Source: Candidatus Cloacimonadota bacterium
Lineage (GTDB): Bacteria; Cloacimonadota; Cloacimonadia; Cloacimonadales; Cloacimonadaceae
Direction: 5' to 3'
Assembly (NCBI GenBank): GCA_023230245.1
Contig: JALNXT010000005.1
Location: forward strand, 1 to 15,764
Length of the DNA: 15,764 bases
The notes beneath the pieces are model-generated. The model ran no database searches. It was not told the origin of the DNA and was given only the letters and a program-made list of their open reading frames with translations. Both the position numbers and the translations under genes were made by a program. The stretch's first letter is position 1, and each line of letters starts with the position of its first letter. Positions 1-7,650 of this stretch are shown one piece after another.

Positions 1-194
1 TATGCCTTTTTGGTATAGAAATAGGGGCTTTCGTGGTGAGCAGAAAACTCACCCTCAATTGCCATAGCGAGTGCTTCTTTCAGCATGGCTTGCAGCTCGC
101 TGGCGTATAGTTCCTTGTCGTTGTTCATATCCGTTGTCATAAAGTTCATGCTTTTGTAAGTTGCTGCTTTTGGCAATAGATTTCTCTCAACCAT
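1..194 (-). CDS. 5' end of an unrecognised gene (runs off the window)
   Basis: An open frame of 64 codons reads leftward from ATG at 194-192 to the window edge with no stop. An in-frame TGA lies just upstream (codon next but one before the ATG), so 194 is the earliest possible ATG. An AAGG stands 9 nt before it, a plausible ribosome binding site. In-frame ATGs at 149, 140 and 128 are alternative starts. The visible N-terminus is hydrophilic and appears helical from about residue 24 (KELYASELQAMLKEALAMAI), with no signal peptide. The pattern is faintly like the first helix of ferritin/rubrerythrin-type proteins, but I cannot assign a family from 64 residues. It is divergent from the gene at 296, and the two share a 101-nt promoter region. 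Confidence 0.6.
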   Translation of the reverse strand, partial: MVERNLLPKAATYKSMNFMTTDMNNDKELYASELQAMLKEALAMAIEGEFSAHHESPYFYTKKA

Positions 195-295
195 GCTTCA
201 TTACCTTGTGTTTTGCATCTTTCTGGCTCTTATCTTGCATATTCAATATATTCAAAGCAACAATACCCGCTTAATATAGGATCAAAGAGGTTAAC

Positions 296-2398
296 ATGAA
301 GTATCTACTCTGCCTATGGCTATCTGTTTGCATGCTTAGCACCTGTTTTGCGTTCATAATCCCTGTTTCCAGCACACCCGTGCTTAGGGATGATAACTTA
401 ATTAGCAACCTCTTACGTGTAGATCCGGAGGATAAAAAGCCGGAGACTTTGGCTACCAATTGCTGGCTATGGCAGGACGATGATTGCTTAGTTGCCTATT
501 TTGAGTGTGAGATAGATTCCAGCTTTTACCTTGGCTCTGTCGCCACGCGCGACAACGCCGGAGCTGCGGATTACGTACGTGTACAGCTTATCACCATCCC
601 GGATGCCTTTTACGCTTATTACTACGTGGCATACCCCACTGGAAATCTGCACGACGCTGTAAGAACATCTGATTCCATGGATAAAAACTGGGATAGCCAT
701 TACAGCTACGAAAGCAAGTATGACGACCAGCTTTGGCGCGTTACGATGCGTATTCCCTTGGGCGAACTGCGTTTTCAGCAAAAGCTTCCCTACCAATGGA
801 AGCTAATCATCACCCGCAATCATAAAAAAGCAGAGCAGGCTTACAGCTTTCCATATGTACTGCCAGACATGAAGAATGATTACTTCCTGAAAGCGCAGGA
901 TATCACGCTTAGCCACCCCATTAAGTCCAAACTGGACATATCTTTCCGTCCCTACATCGTGAAAAGCTATGACATGATAGAGAAAACCAGCAGCTTCGAT
1001 CCCGACCATCTGGGTTTGGATGTTGCCTTTAATCCCGCACAGCGTACCCGTATTAAGCTGAGTGTAAACCCCGATTTCTCCGATGTCCCGCCCGATGATG
1101 CTGCCGATAACTACAATAGCAAATACCCGCCTTACTTAGCGGAAAACCGCTTTTTCTTCACTGAGGATTTGGACGTGTTCGCGCGCAACAACATTGCCTT
1201 TTACAGCCGTAGAATTGTGCAGCCACAACTTGCCTACAAGATTACCGGCAGGAACAAAAGCTATAACTGGGGTGCGCTGGGTGCTTGGGACAAAGATATC
1301 TGGGCTAATGGCAGGCGCATAAACCGCGATGATTATTACCAAGTATTGGCTTTAAACCCCGCTTGGCGTAAGCTTAAGCTTAATAACTACCTCCTCAGCA
1401 GGACAAACACTGGCTATTACAACCATGTTTTTAACGGACAGTATAAACTGCAAATGGGCGATGATTACTATCTTAGTAGCACTATCATGGGCAGCACCAG
1501 GAAAACCGATACGGATAAGGAAGCTAAAACCGGTGCACTGGGCACTTTACAGTTCAATGCCTTTCCCGGCAACTGGAATGCCACTGCCTTCTATACCAGA
1601 GTTTCCAAAGATATCTATGCGGACATGGGCTACAATATCCTAAAAGATTACCACAATTGGGGAGGCAACTTTGGTTGGGACGCAGAACAATCTGATAAGT
1701 TCGTAAAATATCAGGGCTTTAGTGTATGGGCAAGTGACGTTGAATACCATCCTAATACCAAGCCCAAGCAAGAACGCGCTATTGAGGGCAATTATTACGC
1801 CAATTTCAAACCCTTATTTGGCTTAAGTTGTTCTGTCGATATCGACAGTGAACTGGACAAAAAAGACAAAGCTCATGGTGGATACCGTGTAAGCGGGAGC
1901 TTTAATATTACCCGCTGGGATGCGCTGAATATCTCTGGAACCTACCGCCGTTCCAGCACTTTAGTGTATGAGCTGTATAATAACCACAATCTGAACGCCT
2001 ATTACCTAACCCTTTCGGGTGCTCCCAGCAAAAACATCTCCTATGCTTGCGATCTTAGTAAGTATGAGTACGATTATGCCAAACTTAGCATAATCGACGA
2101 TGAAGAAGTTACCTTAGACAATCGCTATATCATTGGCAATGCATCGCTTAGCTACACCCATAACCAGAAACTACGCTTTAGCAGTGGGATTAGTGCGGAT
2201 ACCAACGATAGCTATGGCGTATTTTCGGCGATTGGCTATTTCTTTAACCTGCGCTACGAGTTTATCCCCGAGTATTTCCTCTATACCGGCTACCAAAGCA
2301 ACCAGTACCAAATGATTAAATCCACTTATGACAGTCCTTTAGGTGAGTTTTACAAAGCTTCTGCCACTGCCTATGTAAAGATTAGCTGCACTCTGTAA
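296..2398 (+). CDS. DUF5916 outer-membrane beta-barrel protein with CBM9-like N-terminal domain
   Basis: The 700-residue product starts with a signal peptide (about residues 1-19, MKYLLCLWLSVCMLSTCFA). A CBM9-like beta-sandwich follows at about 35-205 (for example YVRVQLITIPDAFYAYYY near 93-110 and WRVTMRIPLGELRF at 147-160). The link to the barrel carries the DUF5916 hallmark: NPDFSDVPPDD at 258-268, then the YPPYLAENRFFFTEDLDVF block at 277-295 (family form NPDFSQVE..D..N...YP.FF.E.R.FF). The rest, about 320-700, is alternating aromatic beta-strand sequence typical of an outer-membrane barrel. The family's role is not established; carbohydrate binding or uptake is only inferred from the N-terminal domain. 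The start is supported by AAAGAGG 6 nt upstream of the ATG. Length is normal to slightly short for the family. It appears to be a single-gene unit. Confidence 0.85.
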   Translation: MKYLLCLWLSVCMLSTCFAFIIPVSSTPVLRDDNLISNLLRVDPEDKKPETLATNCWLWQDDDCLVAYFECEIDSSFYLGSVATRDNAGAADYVRVQLITIPDAFYAYYYVAYPTGNLHDAVRTSDSMDKNWDSHYSYESKYDDQLWRVTMRIPLGELRFQQKLPYQWKLIITRNHKKAEQAYSFPYVLPDMKNDYFLKAQDITLSHPIKSKLDISFRPYIVKSYDMIEKTSSFDPDHLGLDVAFNPAQRTRIKLSVNPDFSDVPPDDAADNYNSKYPPYLAENRFFFTEDLDVFARNNIAFYSRRIVQPQLAYKITGRNKSYNWGALGAWDKDIWANGRRINRDDYYQVLALNPAWRKLKLNNYLLSRTNTGYYNHVFNGQYKLQMGDDYYLSSTIMGSTRKTDTDKEAKTGALGTLQFNAFPGNWNATAFYTRVSKDIYADMGYNILKDYHNWGGNFGWDAEQSDKFVKYQGFSVWASDVEYHPNTKPKQERAIEGNYYANFKPLFGLSCSVDIDSELDKKDKAHGGYRVSGSFNITRWDALNISGTYRRSSTLVYELYNNHNLNAYYLTLSGAPSKNISYACDLSKYEYDYAKLSIIDDEEVTLDNRYIIGNASLSYTHNQKLRFSSGISADTNDSYGVFSAIGYFFNLRYEFIPEYFLYTGYQSNQYQMIKSTYDSPLGEFYKASATAYVKISCTL

Positions 2399-2446
2399 GC
2401 TTTGTTTACTTGCCTTGCTTCTCCCTTGCAGCTATTTTCTTAGCAT

Positions 2447-2494
2447 TGCCCACTCATTGCCCTTCACATGGACAATGAGTGGGCATTGATAGGG
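2447..2494. repeat. 48-nt hairpin element, copy 1 (TGCCCACTCAT...TGATAGGG)
   Basis: A perfect 13-bp inverted repeat pairs 2447-2459 with 2473-2485 around a 13-nt loop. The element begins TGCCCACTCAT and ends TGATAGGG, and a second 48-nt element with the same two ends lies at 15440-15487. It sits 49 nt after the DUF5916 stop codon and could stall transcription, but no T-run follows, so it is listed as a repeat and not as a terminator. Confidence 0.6.
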
Positions 2495-2572
2495 CAATGC
2501 AAGCAGGTGAAAAGATGTTGAGTTTTATGTTTTCAGTCAAGTTCAAGCGGGAAGTGGCGCAAATAGTGTAAC

Positions 2573-2610
2573 AGCACTCGCCTCGAGTGCTAACAGCCGC
2601 GGCGTCTGTT
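2573..2610. repeat. Two adjacent dyads (8-bp hairpin plus GC-rich palindrome)
   Basis: AGCACTCG (2573-2580) pairs perfectly with CGAGTGCT (2584-2591) around a CCT loop. Directly after it, AACAG (2592-2596) pairs with CTGTT (2606-2610), enclosing the self-complementary GCCGCGGC. The two hairpins abut with no spacer. GTAACAG just before and CTGTTATTAC at the end could also pair as a wider frame. Function is unknown; it may be a copy of a dispersed palindromic element. Confidence 0.5.
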
Positions 2611-2640
2611 ATTACAATATCACGAAGTAATCTTCTCAAA

Positions 2641-2684
2641 TCTCTTTTCTTTCTCTTTCGCTCTTTTACTCTTTGTTAAAAAAT
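2641..2684 (-). repeat. Polypurine dispersed repeat, copy 1
   Basis: On the minus strand this reads TTAACAAAGAGTAAAAGAG followed by degenerate AAAGAG-type units of 8 to 9 nt. The core recurs at 8873-8930, 9030-9087, 14425-14467, 14500-14528, 15532 and 15688. All copies are intergenic. Confidence 0.65.
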
Positions 2685-2813
2685 CATTTGTGTCTGGAGT
2701 CCTTTATACCGGTGCTAATTGCATACTCACCTATAACTTAAAGGCATATTGAACTTTACGTGAAAGCGATTTGATGCGCCATGAACTCCAGATAAACGCC
2801 CAGCATGAGTTTT

Positions 2814-2844
2814 CACGCAGTCTCCTTCGCTGCAATGACGGAAT
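2814..2844. repeat. Possible degenerate GTCATTGC-type dispersed repeat
   Basis: On the minus strand this reads CCGTCATTGCAGCGAAGG and then AGACTGCGTG. That resembles the widespread bacterial intergenic palindrome that begins GTCATTGCGAGCGAAG. The likeness is from memory and only partial, and there is one copy here, so the call is weak. Confidence 0.3.
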
Positions 2845-2869
2845 CAATGGGAAGATCAACTAAGCTTAC

Positions 2870-2885
2870 TTTCCTTTAGATGGGA
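2870..2885 (-). repeat. Inverted 16-nt match to the 59-bp tandem array
   Basis: The minus strand reads TCCCATCTAAAGGAAA. This is identical over 16 nt to the B-type tail of the tandem array near 4770-4796, but in the opposite orientation. It lies 32 nt beyond the stop codon of the lamin-tail gene, so that gene has array sequence on both sides. Confidence 0.55.
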
Positions 2886-2917
2886 ATTGTCTTACATGAT
2901 GGGCAGTGATTGCTATC

Positions 2918-4594
2918 TTATTTACTTATCACAGCCGAAAGCTGTTTGCGTAATACTTTACCACCGCTGCTTGCTTGTGATTCCCAAAGGATAAAGTACA
3001 ATCCTCTGGGTACAAAAGAGCCATCCTGCTTGCGTCCGTTCCAATATAATATCCCGCTTTCGCTAATTAGGGCATTGTCTGCGATGCTGCACACCTTCAC
3101 GCCACGCAGATCAAAGACATTGCAAGATAAGCGATTAGAGGAAGCTTGCAGATTATAGGCAATGCTGATGCTCTCACCCAGATTTGTTTTGCAGGGGCTA
3201 CCGCTTAGCTTGATACTGCCAAGCTCGGGAAGCTGAATCTGGGGAGGGATGCTGTTAGGCTGTCCGGGGGTTCCGCCATTGCTGCTAAAGCTATTGTGCC
3301 ACATTGAACCACCCTCGTTATCTACATAGCGTTCTCTGGAAACCCCGCGGATTATCTCATCTTCAATGTAAGCCAGCGAATCTAAAACTGTATCATGGGA
3401 TAACAAGATAAGATAGTCTCCATCGTTATTCAGGTTTGTCCAGCTTGTGGGGGTTATTATCGCCTCAGCAGGGCAATCAGGATAGCGAGAAAGCAAGTTT
3501 GTAGCATCCTGGCAGATTAGGTAAAAGCCCGATGCGGCAGGAAGCGTGAATCTAATTGTGCCGTTGCTGGAATCCTTGATGCTGAAAGCGTTTGTGTCAT
3601 TTGGTGATGAACGCGATAAAGCGCTATTGTGCAGCTCTATCCACTCCTGATTACCGCTTTCTGGATTGGCTAAGAATTCGCTGATATAAAGGCTTGGGGT
3701 GCTTATTCCGTGAGGTGAAAGGCTAAGCGTATTATTGGCAATATTGGGGTCGTCCAGCAAATCCAGCTTAAGAGTTAAAGCCGATTCAGAACAGAAAAAC
3801 TCGGCTTGCACTTGCAGAGAATCCAGAGGGGGAAGAGGCGATATTTCGGCATTATAAACGATAACGCCTTCTTGTTTAATGCTAAAATCTGCGAAGTAAG
3901 CGGGGCTGATATCGCTAAGATTCTTTATCCACACGCTTATTTGGGCATATCCATCCTCATAAGTGAGGCTTGGGTGCAGCAGCGCATAATCGCAACGGAC
4001 ATGGTTGGCTTGTCCGGGTGTGGGGCTGCTTTCTGCTTCAAAATCAAGGGCACAGTTGTCGTTGTCCACACCATCGTATGCTCTGGCAAGTGACGAACCG
4101 GCAGGCACATCGGGCGCAAAGCTGATTCCTACTAAGCCAGTGTCGTCTTTTAGCCCATGTGAATTGGGCGCGCAGTATAGCACGGTGTCTGTGTAAAGCC
4201 CATCGGGGCTTAGGTAGCGCACGCCATCTGTAGCCGTATCGCCGTTTTCGAAGCCGAGAGGAGCAGTAAGTTGTGCATTAGCTACATTGCTTTCGCCTAT
4301 TAATAAAAAGCGTCCCGGACGAAGCACAAAAGCCGGCAGTTCGTATTTCAAAGCCCACACTGCTCCCGCTGCCAATATCTTTGCACCTTGCAACTGAACG
4401 CTTTCGTTGCCATTGTTATACAGCTCTATCCATTCGAAACCAGCATCATTACTGGGGTGGTCGTAATACACTTCGTTGATCACGATGGCGGCGTTTAGCT
4501 GCGTGCTACTAAGAGTGAGGAGAGATATGATTAACAGTGAATAGATTAGGGATGAACAGGATAAAAGGGATTCTTTATTCTTGCGTCTTAACAT
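2918..4594 (-). CDS. Secreted lamin-tail-domain protein with FlgD-Ig-like C-terminus
   Basis: From the chosen start the product is 558 residues. A signal peptide covers about 1-35 (MLRRKNKES, then a hydrophobic run ending STQLNA). Lamin-tail domain 1 is at about 37-198 (IVINEVYYDHPSNDAGFEWIELYN). A CARDB-like adhesion segment covers about 199-293. Lamin-tail domain 2 is at about 302-448 (LYISEFLANPESGNQEWIELHN, closing with GGTPGQPN). A FlgD-Ig/sorting-like beta-domain is at about 463-558 (VFDLRGVKV...GLYFILWE). Lamin-tail domains occur in bacterial surface proteins and extracellular nucleases, but I see no nuclease motif, so a structural or adhesive surface role is likeliest. The frame stays open to ATGs at 4696 and 4705, which would place 34 to 37 residues before a normal-looking signal peptide; I prefer 4594, though its ribosome site (AAAGAA/AGAG) is weak. 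The signal peptide coding region itself contains repeat sequence. Confidence 0.75.
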   Translation of the reverse strand: MLRRKNKESLLSCSSLIYSLLIISLLTLSSTQLNAAIVINEVYYDHPSNDAGFEWIELYNNGNESVQLQGAKILAAGAVWALKYELPAFVLRPGRFLLIGESNVANAQLTAPLGFENGDTATDGVRYLSPDGLYTDTVLYCAPNSHGLKDDTGLVGISFAPDVPAGSSLARAYDGVDNDNCALDFEAESSPTPGQANHVRCDYALLHPSLTYEDGYAQISVWIKNLSDISPAYFADFSIKQEGVIVYNAEISPLPPLDSLQVQAEFFCSESALTLKLDLLDDPNIANNTLSLSPHGISTPSLYISEFLANPESGNQEWIELHNSALSRSSPNDTNAFSIKDSSNGTIRFTLPAASGFYLICQDATNLLSRYPDCPAEAIITPTSWTNLNNDGDYLILLSHDTVLDSLAYIEDEIIRGVSRERYVDNEGGSMWHNSFSSNGGTPGQPNSIPPQIQLPELGSIKLSGSPCKTNLGESISIAYNLQASSNRLSCNVFDLRGVKVCSIADNALISESGILYWNGRKQDGSFVPRGLYFILWESQASSGGKVLRKQLSAVISK

Positions 4595-4646
4595 TCTCTG
4601 AATTCTTTTTGTCAAATAGACTAGGGATGAACAGGATAAAAGGGAT
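4544..4646 (-). repeat. Two 28-bp repeat copies, 75 bp apart, in the 5' end of the lamin-tail gene
   Basis: Positions 4544-4571 and 4619-4646 match at 27 of 28 bases; each contains TAGGGATGAACAGGA (second T of 4619 copy onward) followed by TAAAAGGGAT. The spacing is exactly 25 codons, so both are read in the same frame and give nearly the same peptide (SLLSCSSLVY and SLLSCSSLIY). They are the reverse complement of the TCCTGTTCATCCCTA core of the tandem array that begins at 4683. Positions 4622-4636 and 4696-4710 form a perfect 15-bp inverted repeat. Confidence 0.7.
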
Positions 4647-4682
4647 AAAAAGGATTTTATGCTCTTATGGCTGAAAATCCCT

Positions 4683-5092
4683 AAAATCCTGTTCATCCTG
4701 TTCATCCCTAATCTATTATGTTCTTATGATTGGAAATCCCCAAAATCCTGTTCATCCTGTTCATCCCCGATCTATTAATCCCATCTAAAGGAAATCCCCA
4801 AAATCCTGTTCATCTTGTTCATCCCTAATCTATTATGTTCTTATGATTGGAAATCCCCAAAATCCTGTTCATCCTGTTTCTCCCTAATCTATTATGCTCT
4901 TATGACTGAAAATCCCTAAAATCCTGTTCATCCTGTTCATCCCTAATCTATTAATCCCATCTAAAGGAAATCCCTAAAATCCTGTTCATCCTGTTTCTCC
5001 CTAATCTATTATGCTCTTATGACTGAAAATCCCTAAAATCCTGTTCATCCTGTTCATCCCTAATCTATTAATCCCATCTAATGGAAATCCAA
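4683..5092. repeat. 59-bp tandem repeat array, seven units of two types
   Basis: Units start at 4683, 4742, 4800, 4859, 4918, 4976 and 5035 and are 58 or 59 bp long. Each begins AAAATCCTGTTCATCCTG (an internal 9-bp ATCCTGTTC doublet) and continues to TCCCTAATCTATTA. The tail then takes one of two forms: A (ATG[TC]TCTTATGA[TC]TG) or B (ATCCCATCTAAAGG). The order is A B A A B A B, and the last four units form two copies of a 117-bp A-B pair (4859-4975 and 4976-5092). The array fills the gap between glycogen phosphorylase and the lamin-tail gene and overlaps the stop codon of the former. It is not a CRISPR array, because the variable part has only two states. Confidence 0.85.
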
Positions 5093-7579
5093 AATCAGCG
5101 GTTTTATATGCCAGATATCACGCGCGTATTCGTAAATCGCTCTGTCGCTGGAGAACTTGCCCATACGTGAGATGTTGATGATGGCTTTCTTCACCCATTC
5201 GTCCCGATTTAGATAAAGCTCATCCACCTTAGCCGATGCTTCCACAAAGGCACGGAAATCAGCCAGATGGCAGTAAGTATCGCCTTCGCAAACAAGAGAG
5301 TTCCAGATGGGACGGAATATATCCTTCTCGCCATCGTCAAAGCTGCCGTCGATCAAAGAATCCACCACCCGCTTTAGCTCCGGATCGCTGTTGTAGTAAT
5401 CGCAAGGATTGTAGCCCTTACTCTTTAAATCCACCACTTCTTGGGCACTCATACCGAAGATAAACATGTTTTCGGTGCCAATCTCTTCTGCCATTTCCAC
5501 GTTAGCCCCATCCATCGTGCCCAGGGTAAGTGCTCCATTGAGGGCAAACTTCATGTTCCCGGTGCCGCTGGCTTCATAACCGGCCGTGGAGATCTGCTCC
5601 GATAGGTCTGCTGCGGGGATAATCTTTTCGGCAAGCGAGACGGTGTAATTGGGCAAAAAGACCACTTTCAGGCGGTCGCGGACATCGGGATCGGCATTCA
5701 CCACTTCTGCCAGGTTGTTAATCAGCTTAATCAGCCTTTTGGCAAGGAAGTATCCCGGTGCAGCTTTACCCGCAAAGATAACCGTGCGAGGAACATAGCT
5801 GCCGTTGGGATTGTCTTTTATCATGTGGTAACGGGCAATGGTTCCCAGAACATTTAAAAGCTGGCGTTTGTATTCGTGCAGGCGTTTTATTTGTACGTCA
5901 AAGATGCTGTCAGGTTTGGTTCTGATGCCCGTTTCGCGGTAGATGTACTTGCTTAGTGCTTTCTTATTGATGCTTTTAATCTCGAAGAAGGAAGCCCTGA
6001 AATCGGCATCGTCAATATAGTTCTCCAGCCCTTTAATGTATTCCAGATTGCGCACCCAGGCATTGCCGATATGCTCCGAAATCAAGCTTGCCAATAGGGG
6101 ATTGCAGGTATGCAGCCATAAACGGGGGGTGATGCCATTGGTCTTATTCTGGAACTTCTCTGGGTACATCTCCACCATGTCCGGGAACATCCGTTCTTTA
6201 ATAATCTGAGTATGCAGCTCCGCCACTCCATTCACAGTGTGCGAACCATGGATGGCAAGCCGAGCCATGCGCAGGGTTTTCTCGCGGTCTTCTTCGACTA
6301 TAGAGATGTTGCGCATCTTGATGATATTGCCGGGGTAAAGCCTGGTAACCTCCGCCAAAACGGCGTTATTCACTTGATATATCAGCATCAGATGGCGGGG
6401 AAGCAGCTCTTCGAAAAGGTTGATGCTCCACTTTTCCAGAGCTTCGGGCAGCACCGTGTGATTGGTGTAAGAAAAGCACTTGCGGGTAATATCCCAAGCA
6501 GCATCGAAGCTAAGGCGTTTTTCGTCTATCAGGATACGCAACATTTCGGGGATGGCAATAGCCGGATGCGTATCGTTGAGCTGAATGGCAATCTTATCTG
6601 GCAAGTCAGTAAAGCTATCATGATCATTAGTCCATTGCGCAAAGATATCCTGCAAGGTGGCAGATACAAAGAAGTATTCCTGCTTCAGGCGCAACACCCG
6701 CCCCAAATGCAAGTTATCGTTGGGGTATAGCACCTTGGAGATGTTCTCTGAGATGTTCTTCTTTTCCACGGCTTTCACGTAATCGCCGCTGTTAAAATAA
6801 TCGAAATCAAACTCATCTGTAGCAGTAGCCTGCCATAAACGCAGGTTATTCACGTTATCCACTTTGTAACCAGGCACAGGGATATCCCAAGCAACCGCCA
6901 TCACGTCTTCTGTATCCACCCAACGGTGCAGAACCCTGCCATCCGTCTGCTCTTCATCTATCACCTTGCCGCCAAAACGCACGCGATAGGTAATTTCAGG
7001 ACGCTTAATCTCCCAAGGACAGCCGTTTTTGCGCCAGTGATCGGGCTCTTCTACCTGATAGCCCTGCACGATGAGCTGTTTGAAGATGCCGAATTCATAG
7101 CGAATACCATAGCCAAAAGCAGGATATGCTTGCGTGGCAAGAGAATCCATAAAGCAAGCTGCCAGACGCCCTAAGCCTCCATTACCCAATCCCATATCGG
7201 GTTCCAGCTCTACAATATCTTCCATGGCATAGCCCATTTCTTTCAGCATATCGTAGCTTTCGTCATACACGTCCAGATTGATGAGGCTGTTGCCCAAAAG
7301 CCTGCCGATCAAGAACTCCATAGAGAGGTAATAAACCTTCTTCACATCTTGCTTGCGGTATTCGTATTGGGTGCGTAGCCAACGCTCTATCAGCCTATCA
7401 CGCAGGCTAAGTGCCAGTGCGTAATAAACGTCCCAGGGTTGGATAGTGGTGTTATCCTTGATAAGCGAGTATTCAAGGTGGTTCAAAAACAGGGATTTTA
7501 TCTCTTTACTACACTCTTCAGCCTTGTCGGAGAAGAAGATGGAGTGGTAATCGTTCTTGGGTATAAAGCCTTCTTTCAT
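5078..7579 (-). CDS. glgP: Glycogen/starch/alpha-glucan phosphorylase (GT35)
   Basis: This 833-residue cytoplasmic enzyme releases glucose-1-phosphate from the non-reducing ends of alpha-1,4-glucans, using inorganic phosphate and pyridoxal phosphate. The family signature EASGTGNMKFALNGALTLGT is at 669-688, with PLP-binding Lys677. Other conserved blocks are EPDMGLGNGGLGRLAACFMDS (126-146), QLNDTHPAIAIPEM (333-346), YTNHTVLPEALE (371-382), KRLHEYKRQ (565-573) and FAGKAAPGY (602-610). Length is normal for the family. The start has AAGGA about 10 nt upstream. The gene is divergent from the transporter at 7832 and has no other glycogen gene beside it. The last codons (ILDFH and the stop) read through a degenerate copy of the tandem repeat, so the extreme C-terminus may be repeat-derived; homologues usually stop soon after the IWHI motif seen here at about 822-825. 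Confidence 0.97.
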   Translation of the reverse strand: MKEGFIPKNDYHSIFFSDKAEECSKEIKSLFLNHLEYSLIKDNTTIQPWDVYYALALSLRDRLIERWLRTQYEYRKQDVKKVYYLSMEFLIGRLLGNSLINLDVYDESYDMLKEMGYAMEDIVELEPDMGLGNGGLGRLAACFMDSLATQAYPAFGYGIRYEFGIFKQLIVQGYQVEEPDHWRKNGCPWEIKRPEITYRVRFGGKVIDEEQTDGRVLHRWVDTEDVMAVAWDIPVPGYKVDNVNNLRLWQATATDEFDFDYFNSGDYVKAVEKKNISENISKVLYPNDNLHLGRVLRLKQEYFFVSATLQDIFAQWTNDHDSFTDLPDKIAIQLNDTHPAIAIPEMLRILIDEKRLSFDAAWDITRKCFSYTNHTVLPEALEKWSINLFEELLPRHLMLIYQVNNAVLAEVTRLYPGNIIKMRNISIVEEDREKTLRMARLAIHGSHTVNGVAELHTQIIKERMFPDMVEMYPEKFQNKTNGITPRLWLHTCNPLLASLISEHIGNAWVRNLEYIKGLENYIDDADFRASFFEIKSINKKALSKYIYRETGIRTKPDSIFDVQIKRLHEYKRQLLNVLGTIARYHMIKDNPNGSYVPRTVIFAGKAAPGYFLAKRLIKLINNLAEVVNADPDVRDRLKVVFLPNYTVSLAEKIIPAADLSEQISTAGYEASGTGNMKFALNGALTLGTMDGANVEMAEEIGTENMFIFGMSAQEVVDLKSKGYNPCDYYNSDPELKRVVDSLIDGSFDDGEKDIFRPIWNSLVCEGDTYCHLADFRAFVEASAKVDELYLNRDEWVKKAIINISRMGKFSSDRAIYEYARDIWHIKPLILDFH

Positions 7580-7619
7580 ATATCTGTGATCCTTAAGTGT
7601 ATGCGATATTAGTACATCT

Positions 7620-7650
7620 TTCCTTATGTAAGGAAGGCAATAATTGTCAA
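7620..7650 (-). promoter_or_regulatory. Candidate glgP promoter with overlapping dyad
   Basis: On the minus strand TTGACA (7650-7645) is followed after 16 nt by CATAAG (7628-7623), a weak -10. A perfect 7-bp dyad, TTCCTTA-TG-TAAGGAA (7620-7635), covers this -10 and could be an operator. The distance from the -35 box to the glgP ATG is 65 nt. The TTGACA is seen directly; the promoter and operator roles are inferred. Confidence 0.35.

Larger units (their letters stand above)
2399..2917. other. Gene-free convergent region carrying several repeats
   Basis: This 519-nt stretch lies between the convergent ends of the DUF5916 gene and the lamin-tail gene. I see no credible ORF, tRNA or rRNA. It holds a 48-nt hairpin element (2447-2494), two back-to-back dyads (2573-2610), a polypurine dispersed repeat (2641-2684), a possible degenerate GTCATTGC-type repeat (2814-2844) and a 16-nt inverted match to the 59-bp tandem array (2870-2885). 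No hairpin is followed by a T-run, so I assign no intrinsic terminator to either gene. Confidence 0.7.

Noticed and set aside
2681..2869. tRNA or small RNA gene in the convergent gap
   Set aside because: No cloverleaf arms, TTCRA-type T-loop or CCA end could be assembled by eye, and no terminator with a T-run is present.
4544..4571. Lipobox LLSC in the lamin-tail protein
   Set aside because: The Cys comes before, not after, the hydrophobic stretch, and a normal signal peptide with cleavage near LNA/A fits better.
4683..5092. CRISPR array
   Set aside because: The spacing is regular, but the putative spacers take only two sequences that recur, the core contains internal repeats, and no cas gene is present.
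6212..6730. 172-codon open frame on the plus strand inside glgP
   Set aside because: It lies wholly antisense to a well-conserved phosphorylase region, has no family resemblance, and is the expected shadow of a long gene.
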